From: Clostridia bacterium
GTDB lineage: Bacteria > Bacillota > Clostridia > HGM11327
Assembly: GCA_017935525.1 (NCBI GenBank)
Contig: JAGBHJ010000084.1
Coordinates: forward strand, 1-9,195
Length of the DNA stretch: 9,195 bases
Direction: 5' to 3'
Shown: piece by piece, positions 1 through 5,875 of the stretch
How positions within the stretch are numbered: the first letter of the stretch is position 1
How the letters are laid out: every line of letters begins with the position of its first letter
The notes under the pieces: generated by a model
Database searches by the model: none
The model's input: only the letters and a program-made list of their open reading frames with translations
What the model was told of the DNA's origin: nothing
Program-made: the position numbers and the translations under genes

Positions 1-90
1 GGCGTCCCCGACGGTCCAAGATGCCAAATTTACGTTCCCTCAGCATGAAGACCTTGTTTCTGATAATATTTTTATCGCGACTAACCCTCC

Positions 91-112
91 GCTTTCTGCG
101 CACGCAGAAAGC
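91..112. repeat. Perfect 10-bp palindrome (hairpin)
   Basis: Ten bases (GCTTTCTGCG) are followed by a 2-base loop and their exact reverse complement, giving a strong hairpin in either strand. Neither side carries a proper run of T, so it is not a standard intrinsic terminator. It could be a bidirectional structural element, a regulator operator, or part of a repeat. Function unknown. Confidence 0.55.
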
Positions 113-124
113 TACAAAGACGTG

Positions 125-250
125 CTTAAGGGAGGGTGGGAACTCAACCCTTGCCAAGAAGCATTGTTTAGCGGCACAAATTTCCTGTTTTCCCTGCTCG
201 CACTATAATTTATTCCGGCAAGACTTTCCCACTCCCTCCCCTCCCTTAAG
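125..250. repeat. Long imperfect inverted repeat (MITE-like or long hairpin)
   Basis: The outermost 12 bases, CTTAAGGGAGGG at 125-136, are the exact reverse complement of 239-250. Pairing resumes further in, with GTGGGAA near 136-142 against TTCCCAC near 226-232 and CTTGCC at 150-155 against GGCAAG at 217-222, separated by small bulges. The whole unit is 126 bases and could fold into one long stem with an internal loop of about 60 bases. Size and perfect ends suggest a miniature mobile element, but I see no target-site duplication at its edges. A non-coding RNA structure is the alternative. Confidence 0.45.
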
Positions 251-399
251 GAACCCACCCCCCGTCCAACTCACCACTCTGTTTTTTTATATTAAATCGG
301 TCTTCTTCTCGCACTTATTTTCGTCAATGTTGTCTTTCTTTTCTTCACGAACACAAGGAACCACTGCATACTACAAGGTTACACCGTCATGCACCCATG

Positions 400-473
400 C
401 CTTCTCCTTGAGGACAAGGGCTGATTTTCAATCAGCTCTTTAGGTGGGTTGCTTGCAACCCGGATGAGGTGTT
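400..473 (+). repeat. Dispersed hairpin-rich repeat ending in GGATGAGGTGTT
   Basis: The segment contains several stem-loops: 400-419 (one C-C mismatch in the stem), 416-440 (core GCTGATT-TTC-AATCAGC, overlapping the first and so possibly competing with it), and 446-461 (GGGTTGC-TT-GCAACCC). It ends in the GGATGAGGTG string that I associate with abundant dispersed repeats in gut clostridial genomes. Bases 453-473 recur as an exact reverse complement at 9175-9195. The 416-440 hairpin is followed by only three T on the plus strand, so it would be at best a weak terminator for a gene entering from the left. Confidence 0.6.
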
Positions 474-506
474 TCCCGCCCTCTCACCCGCAAATCACAA
501 CAGACC

Positions 507-546
507 AAAAACAAAAAGACCTCGGAGTTCATCGCCCCAAGGTCTT
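507..546 (-). terminator. Rho-independent terminator of the GRE operon
   Basis: Read on the minus strand, AAGACCT (546-540) and the following bases pair with AGGTCTT (522-516), extended inwards by a T-G wobble and two G-C pairs around a short loop. The stem runs directly into TTTTTGTTTTT (517-507). It begins 23 bases past the stop codon of the Mrp gene, so it closes the five-gene transcription unit. Stem, loop and T-tract are all textbook in form. Confidence 0.9.
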
Positions 547-569
547 CCCTTTAATCAAATTTCTCTTGA

Positions 570-1478
570 TCACTTTCCGCAATGGCTGCAATCACCGTCG
601 CAGGTATCCTTACTCTCGCAGGTAGCGCACGCACAGTCATCTGCCGCAGCAGCCTCTGCATTTGCCACCACCGCATCAGCAAGCCTTGCCGTTTCCTTGG
701 CTACGATGCTCTCGTTATCGGCATACTGCGCCATAAGGTCGGGCACCATTGGGTACTCCGCCAAAATGTCAATACCCATATCCTCCAGCTCCTTATAGCC
801 AAACTTGCCCTCATACAGCTCCATCTGCGTTCCGCAGTCGGGGCACTGGATGTAGCTCATGTTCTCCACCACGCCAAATACGGGCTTCTTCATCAGCTGC
901 ATCATCTTGATAGCCTTTGTTACGATCATCGTTACCATGCTCTGGGGCACACCAACGCCCACAACGCCAGTAACAGGCATCTGCTGCATTACAGTCAGCG
1001 TAACGTCACCCGTTCCCGGAGGAAGGTCAACCACCAAAAAGTCGATCTCGCCCCAGATAACGTCCGTCCAGAACTGCTTTACAGTGCCTGATATCATAGG
1101 ACCTCTCCATACCACGGGCTGGGACTCCTCCTCAACAAAATAGTTGAGGGACATCGTCTTGATGCCATCGGATGATACCACGGGCATTATCTCGCCGTCA
1201 ACCATTGCCGCATACTTGCCAACAGTACCCACCAATCTGGGAATGCTGGGGCCTGTAATGTCCGCATCCAGCACGCCAACCTTGTAGCCCCTCTTGTTGA
1301 GCTCCTTTGCCAGCAGTACGGATACCGTGGACTTACCAACACCGCCCTTGCCACTCATTACGGCAATAACGTGCTTTACCTTGTTCTTGGGGTTGTATTC
1401 TATCTGAATCTTCCCGCAATTTTCCTTATCCTTGGAGGAACACTTATCCTTCGAAGGACAACCCTCGCAATTAGCCAT
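570..1478 (-). CDS. Mrp/NBP35-family iron-sulfur cluster carrier ATPase
   Basis: Cytosolic P-loop ATPase of the SIMIBI class. Known family members bind and transfer [4Fe-4S] clusters to apo-proteins. In this 302-residue protein the deviant Walker A (GKGGVGKST) lies at 43-51, the DADITGPSIP segment at 71-80, DLPPGTGD at 151-158, and the CPDC pair that bridges a cluster across the dimer at Cys212/Cys215. Two parts are additions to the core: an N-terminal Cys cluster (Cys4, 7, 13, 21), reminiscent of Nbp35 but with different spacing (CX2CX5CX7C), and an Ala-rich linker leading to a C-terminal tail with six Cys (282, 284, 287, 293, 297, 300). The start is supported by GGAGG at 1492-1488, nine bases upstream. 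It is the last gene of the operon, 42 nt after the third GRE and just before the terminator. I infer that it supplies clusters to the activase, which needs three; a general housekeeping role is also possible. Confidence 0.93.
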   Translation of the reverse strand: MANCEGCPSKDKCSSKDKENCGKIQIEYNPKNKVKHVIAVMSGKGGVGKSTVSVLLAKELNKRGYKVGVLDADITGPSIPRLVGTVGKYAAMVDGEIMPVVSSDGIKTMSLNYFVEEESQPVVWRGPMISGTVKQFWTDVIWGEIDFLVVDLPPGTGDVTLTVMQQMPVTGVVGVGVPQSMVTMIVTKAIKMMQLMKKPVFGVVENMSYIQCPDCGTQMELYEGKFGYKELEDMGIDILAEYPMVPDLMAQYADNESIVAKETARLADAVVANAEAAAADDCACATCESKDTCDGDCSHCGK

Positions 1479-1520
1479 TCCAATCAGCCTCCATATATTG
1501 TAATAATTTTATTATTTTCT

Positions 1521-3683
1521 TTAGTCCAGCTCGATATTCGTTCTGGCAATGATATTATCCTGCAGACCCTTTTCCAGATTGATAAAGTGGTCGCTGTATC
1601 CGCCAACTCTCACGATCAGATCCTTGTGAGCCTCGGGATTCTTCTGGGCGTCAATAAGATCCTTGGGGTCAACCACCGTTACGGTAAACTGCTGACCGCC
1701 GCCTGCAAAATAAGTCTTTGCCAGAGCTATGAGCATATCCTTGCCCTTTTCTGTATTGATGATCTTTTTGTCGTACTTTGTCTGGAATACAAAGCCGCTG
1801 CCGCTGTCAACGTGGTTAAAGCACAGCACGGACTTGATAAGCGCCGTAGGTCCGTTTGCATCCTTGCCCGGCTCCGCACCGATGCTGTCTGCCAGTATGG
1901 GGTCACGTCTTTTTCTGCCGTTTGGCAATGCGCCGATGCTTCTGCCGTAGCCCGCAGCTCTGGTGTAGGTACTGCAGCCACCCGTAAACACGCCGCCTCT
2001 GTAAGTATGGTTGCGCTTGAGCACGGTGAGGAATCTGTTGACCGCCTTTGACGTGATCTCGTCCACAGCCTCGCAGTCGTTACCGAACTTTTCGCACTGC
2101 AAAAAGTCCCTTCTCATCTCCTCGTAGCCCTCAAAATCAGCGTCAAGAGCCGCTATTACCTGCTCCATGGTGTACTTTTTCTCATCAAATACCAGCTTTT
2201 TGAGCGCCCAAAGGCTGTCGCCGGTATCTGCAATGCCCTCTGCCAATATCTGTCCGTGGCCGTAGAGAGGTCCGCCGTTACGGTAATCCCTGCCCTTTTC
2301 CAGACATCCCTCTATGAGGCATGATCTGAACGGGTTGGGCGAATACATTCCTCTCATATGCTGATGGGCGTTTGCCGTAGCACAGCAGGTGTACGTTACG
2401 TAATCCAGCTGACGCATAAACGCCTGCTCCAGCTCTTGGTAGGTCTTGAATTTTGCAGCGTCACCCGTAGGCAAGCCAACCACCTCACCGGAAAGGGGAT
2501 CCTTGCCGTCGTACAGCGCAAACTCAAGGCACTTGCAGAAAAGCACCTCGCCGTCCTCCAGACCCATGTGGCTCTTGCCCATGATGTCTATCTGGTTACA
2601 GCCGTTCATGCAGTAATCGTGGCTGTCACAGGGAGGAATACCTATCTTTTCCAGCGCAGGGCAAACCACCTCGTCGTTATACAGCGCAGGCATACCGATG
2701 CCCGTTGCCAATGTATCCGCAATCGCTCTCCAAAGCTTTTCGGGAGTGTTTCTGTGCACTCTCAGCGTTACGTTGGGGGTATCGTACAGCTTTTCCCCTG
2801 CCAGCTTAAGAATGTGGTAGGTAAGCTCGTTTGTTTCGTCGTTCCAATTTTCGTCAGAGCCGCTAAGGCACAGATTCCATGATCTTGTGTCGTGGAAAAC
2901 GTCCCATATTCTGCGGAGCATATCGTCCACCTCGTCCTTATCCTCGGAAATGGAGTACGCTCTCCACATATACTGGTCAAACCTGCCGGGGGAGTCAATA
3001 CCGTCCATGGTAAAGAGCATCCAGAACACGTGGCAAGCAGATGTAAAGTCATACGCAGGCTTTTTGGGCACCACCTCAAAGGCCTTTGCCGCCAGCTGAA
3101 GGCGCTTTTTCCTTATGGGGTCCTCACACCCTTCTTCCTCTTCAACGGCGAGCTGATGAAGCCTTTCACCCACGATGTCTATGGCGTCCAGCGCGTATTC
3201 GCATCCACGGTAGAACCAGTCGCAGTCGTCGGTATTCTTTTGCCTGTACTCCTCCAGTATCTTTCTTACGCCCTCGGTACCCAGGTTTACTATCCTGCCG
3301 AAGTCGGGGTTGGAGTGTCCACCCCAGCCGCCTGCCCATTCAGCACTTGCGCCCTCAAGCTTTTTGTGCGCCTCGGACTTGTGGGCAACAACAGCCTCCC
3401 TGCGGTAGCCCTTAAAATACTGTATGTATCTGTCAAGCTCCTCTGCAGACTCGGGAAATTCCTTCTTGCCGTCCTCCAAGTCGCCCACATCCCCCTCCAT
3501 TCCGCAGGGGAATGCGAAGTTCAGCGCAGTCTTGTGACCCAGCCGTACCATGGGCAGAACGTTTCTGTCAAAGCTCAGATGGGCAGTCTTTGCCATTTCG
3601 CGCAATGCAAGACCCGTTCTTTCTGCCAGCTCAAGGTCCAATCTCATGTACGCCTCAAGTGGCTTATCAATATATTTACTCAT
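1521..3683 (-). CDS. Glycyl radical enzyme, third paralogue (GRE3), substrate unknown
   Basis: Full-length 720-residue member of the pyruvate formate-lyase/glycyl radical superfamily. Family landmarks in order: GGHSNPDFG (about 121-129), VPKKPAYDF (205-213), SPGRFDQY (231-238), TNELTY (284-289), GIGMPALYNDE (328-338), the thiyl loop YCMNGCNQIDIMG with catalytic Cys362 (also Cys358, Cys352), EKGRDYRNGGPLY (462-474), GDSLWALKKLVF (488-499), GPTALIKSV (611-619) and RVGGYSD with radical Gly695. Gly695 would be oxidised by the activase and pass the radical to Cys362, which abstracts hydrogen from substrate. The product is not identified: the loop after Cys362 is NQ rather than the VE of known dehydratases and lyases. 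AGGAGT (3693-3688) sits 4 nt from the ATG and almost touches the GRE2 stop (gap 11 nt), suggesting translational coupling. It resembles GRE2 more than GRE1 in several blocks (LFCKCLE, SPNPFRSCL). Confidence 0.93.
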   Translation of the reverse strand: MSKYIDKPLEAYMRLDLELAERTGLALREMAKTAHLSFDRNVLPMVRLGHKTALNFAFPCGMEGDVGDLEDGKKEFPESAEELDRYIQYFKGYRREAVVAHKSEAHKKLEGASAEWAGGWGGHSNPDFGRIVNLGTEGVRKILEEYRQKNTDDCDWFYRGCEYALDAIDIVGERLHQLAVEEEEGCEDPIRKKRLQLAAKAFEVVPKKPAYDFTSACHVFWMLFTMDGIDSPGRFDQYMWRAYSISEDKDEVDDMLRRIWDVFHDTRSWNLCLSGSDENWNDETNELTYHILKLAGEKLYDTPNVTLRVHRNTPEKLWRAIADTLATGIGMPALYNDEVVCPALEKIGIPPCDSHDYCMNGCNQIDIMGKSHMGLEDGEVLFCKCLEFALYDGKDPLSGEVVGLPTGDAAKFKTYQELEQAFMRQLDYVTYTCCATANAHQHMRGMYSPNPFRSCLIEGCLEKGRDYRNGGPLYGHGQILAEGIADTGDSLWALKKLVFDEKKYTMEQVIAALDADFEGYEEMRRDFLQCEKFGNDCEAVDEITSKAVNRFLTVLKRNHTYRGGVFTGGCSTYTRAAGYGRSIGALPNGRKRRDPILADSIGAEPGKDANGPTALIKSVLCFNHVDSGSGFVFQTKYDKKIINTEKGKDMLIALAKTYFAGGGQQFTVTVVDPKDLIDAQKNPEAHKDLIVRVGGYSDHFINLEKGLQDNIIARTNIELD

Positions 3684-3694
3684 TTTTACTCCTG

Positions 3695-5860
3695 TCAGAC
3701 CTCAATATTGGTCCTTGCAATAATATTATCCTGCAGACCTTTTTCCAAATTTACAAAGATATCGCTGTATCCGCCCACACGAACGATCAGATCGCGGTGA
3801 TTGTCAGGATCCTTTTGCGCATCAATAAGGTCTTGGGGATCTACCACGTTGACTGTAAACTGCTGTCCGCCGCCTGCAAAATAGGTCTTTGCCAGCGCTA
3901 TCAACGTCTGTTTACCCTTTTCCGTGGAGATTATTTTTTTGTCATATTTTGTCTGGAACACAAATCCGCTGCCGCTTTCTGTCTGATCATAGCCCAGCAC
4001 GGAATTGATCAGCGCGGTGGGACCGTTTCTGTCGTTACCGGGTACTGCGCCTATGCAATCCGCCAGCAAAGTATCGCGGCTTTTTCTGCCGTTTGGCAAT
4101 GCGCCCACCACCCTGCCGCGGTCTGCCGCACGGTTAAAGGTTGAGCAACCTCCCGCAAACACGCCTCCGCGGTAAGTATTTTTCCTCTTAAGAACAGCAA
4201 AGAAGCGATTGAGTATTTTTGCCGTAATGCTGTCCACGCATTGGCAGTTGTTTCCAAACTTCTCGCAGTTCATGAGATCATGGCGCATCTCCTCGTAGCC
4301 CTCAAAATCAGCATCAAGCGCATTGATGAGCTGCTCCATGGTGTACTTCTTTTCTTCGTATATAAATCTCTTTATTGCCCAAAGGCTGTCGCCCGTATCG
4401 GCAATGCCCTCTGCAAGTATCTGTCCGTGGCCATAGAGAGGTCCGCCGTTGCGGTAATCCCTGCCCTTTTCCAGACAACCCTCAACAAGGCAGGATCTGA
4501 ACGGATTGGGAGAATACACCCCTCTCCAATGCTGATAAACGTTTGCAGCCTCACAGCATACGTACGTAACGTAATCAAGCTGGCGCAGAAAAGCGTTTTC
4601 CAGCTTTTCGTACGTGTCAAACCCCATGGGGTCACCCGTATGTATGGAGTCATCCGTTCCCGTAAGAGGGTTAACGCCGTTATAAAGCGCGTATTCAAGG
4701 CACTTACAGAAAAGCACCTCGCCGTCCTCCAGACCCATGTGGCTCTTACCCATGATGTCTATCTGGTTACAGCCGTTCATACAATACAAATGGCTGTCGC
4801 AGGGGGGAATTCCCATTTTTTCAAGGGCTGTGCAGACCACCTCGTCGTTATAAAGCGCAGGCATACCGATGCCCGTAGCCTGAGTTTCGGCAATTGCCTG
4901 CCAAAGCTCCTCTGGAGTGTTGCGATGCACCCTCAACGTTATATTGGGAGTGTGGTATTTCTTCTCCCTTGCCAGCTCAAGTATTTTGTAGGTAAGCTCG
5001 TTGGTTTGGTCGTTCCAATCCTCGTCGGAGCCGCTAAGGCAAAGGTTCCACGCTCTTTCGTTGTGCATGACCTCCCACAGTCGATAGAGAGCCTCGTCAG
5101 CGTCCTCCCTGTTTTCCGTAACAGAGTACGCCCTATACATATATTGGTCAAGCCTACCGGGGGAATCGTCCCCGTCAAAGGTAAACGTCATCCAGAATAC
5201 AAGGCAAGCGGACTCAAAATCGTAGGCGGGCTTTCTCGGCACCACCTCAAACGCCCTTGCCGCCGCCTCAAAGCGAGCCTTCTGCTTGGGGTCGTCACAT
5301 TTTTCTGCCTCGTCAAGCGCCAGTCTGCAAAATCTGTCGCCCAGAATATCCAATGCATCCATTGCATACTCGCATCCGCGGTAGAACCAATCCTTATCGG
5401 GGCAAGCCTGCTTACACTCATCTATCTGCTTTCTGATGCCCTCCGTACCAAGGTTGATTATTTTGCCGAAGTCGGGGTTGCCGTGACCGCCCCACGTGCC
5501 TGCCCACTCTGCCTCGGAGGCAGCAAGTCTGTTGTGCCTGTCGGACACAAGGGGAGCAGACTCCTCACAAAAAGTCCTTGCATACTGAAGAAGCTTTTTT
5601 GCGGTGGGAGCGTATTCGGGATATTTCTCCTCATAGGTCGCCAACATATCCATGTCCACGGACGGCCCGTCGGAATAACAGAAGCGGTACGCCGTAGATT
5701 CATCATACCATGTCCAGATATATGGCATTACGTTCTGATCGTAACGTATTTTTGCCACCCTTGCGTACTCCTTAAGGGCAAGCCCTGCTCTTTCCTCCAG
5801 TTCAAGGGAGTCGTTTAACGCAAACGCCTCCAGAGGGATATCTTGGAACATATTATCCAT
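3695..5860 (-). CDS. Glycyl radical enzyme, second paralogue (GRE2), substrate unknown
   Basis: A 721-residue glycyl radical enzyme with the same landmarks as its neighbours: GGHGNPDFG (124-132), SPGRLDQY (233-240), TNELTY (286-291), thiyl loop with catalytic Cys364 and Cys360, and RVGGYSD with radical Gly697. Two features set it apart. The residue two before Cys360 is Leu358 (codon at 4789-4787), where the other two paralogues have Asp. Its N-terminal segment, about 46-75, bears little resemblance to theirs. The reaction is unknown, and all parts needed for radical chemistry are present. The start is uncertain: Met1 at 5860 lies directly against the purine-rich GGAAAGGGA (5869-5861), so Met4 at 5851 gives a more usual spacing. 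It follows GRE1 by 15 nt, nearly all of it ribosome binding site. It is shorter than characterised GREs (roughly 760 residues for PFL, more for most others) and has no encapsulation-type N-terminal extension. Confidence 0.93.
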   Translation of the reverse strand: MDNMFQDIPLEAFALNDSLELEERAGLALKEYARVAKIRYDQNVMPYIWTWYDESTAYRFCYSDGPSVDMDMLATYEEKYPEYAPTAKKLLQYARTFCEESAPLVSDRHNRLAASEAEWAGTWGGHGNPDFGKIINLGTEGIRKQIDECKQACPDKDWFYRGCEYAMDALDILGDRFCRLALDEAEKCDDPKQKARFEAAARAFEVVPRKPAYDFESACLVFWMTFTFDGDDSPGRLDQYMYRAYSVTENREDADEALYRLWEVMHNERAWNLCLSGSDEDWNDQTNELTYKILELAREKKYHTPNITLRVHRNTPEELWQAIAETQATGIGMPALYNDEVVCTALEKMGIPPCDSHLYCMNGCNQIDIMGKSHMGLEDGEVLFCKCLEYALYNGVNPLTGTDDSIHTGDPMGFDTYEKLENAFLRQLDYVTYVCCEAANVYQHWRGVYSPNPFRSCLVEGCLEKGRDYRNGGPLYGHGQILAEGIADTGDSLWAIKRFIYEEKKYTMEQLINALDADFEGYEEMRHDLMNCEKFGNNCQCVDSITAKILNRFFAVLKRKNTYRGGVFAGGCSTFNRAADRGRVVGALPNGRKSRDTLLADCIGAVPGNDRNGPTALINSVLGYDQTESGSGFVFQTKYDKKIISTEKGKQTLIALAKTYFAGGGQQFTVNVVDPQDLIDAQKDPDNHRDLIVRVGGYSDIFVNLEKGLQDNIIARTNIEV

Positions 5861-5869
5861 TCCCTTTCC
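5861..5869 (-). promoter_or_regulatory. Ribosome binding site of GRE2 (start-deciding)
   Basis: GGAAAGGGA on the minus strand occupies most of the 15-nt GRE1-GRE2 gap. It abuts the ATG at 5860 with no spacer after GGGA (six bases from the first GGA), but lies 9 nt from the in-frame ATG at 5851. The spacing of AAGGGA favours the shorter protein beginning MFQDIPLEAF. Both starts are possible. Confidence 0.5.
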
Positions 5870-5875
5870 GTTCCA

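Larger units (their letters stand above)
1..506. other. Non-coding region downstream of the operon
   Basis: No believable gene is seen here on either strand. The only long open frame (21-443, plus strand) has no clear ribosome binding site, runs through three inverted repeats and gives a low-complexity Ser/Leu/Phe-rich product resembling no family I know. What the stretch does hold is structural: a perfect palindrome at 91-112, a long imperfect inverted repeat at 125-250, a pyrimidine-rich stretch at about 283-345, and a hairpin-rich dispersed repeat at 400-473. It lies beyond the operon terminator. The neighbouring gene to the left is outside the window. Confidence 0.7.

Noticed and set aside
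416..440. Hairpin as a plus-strand intrinsic terminator
   Set aside because: The stem is good but only three T follow before a GGTGGG run. It is better explained as part of the dispersed repeat.
21..443. Plus-strand open frame of 140 codons at the left edge
   Set aside because: There is no good ribosome binding site, it crosses three inverted-repeat structures including a dispersed repeat, and its composition is low-complexity.
1502..1516. AT-only inverted repeat between GRE3 and Mrp as a terminator
   Set aside because: The stem is six A-T pairs with a 3-base loop and no GC, too weak for termination. The Mrp gene follows closely with its own good ribosome binding site.
4241..5818. Long plus-strand open frame (525 codons) antisense to GRE2
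   Set aside because: It is the complement of a clearly real GRE gene with catalytic motifs verified at codon level, and the product matches no family. Similar antisense frames appear opposite GRE1 and GRE3, as expected from shared codon bias.
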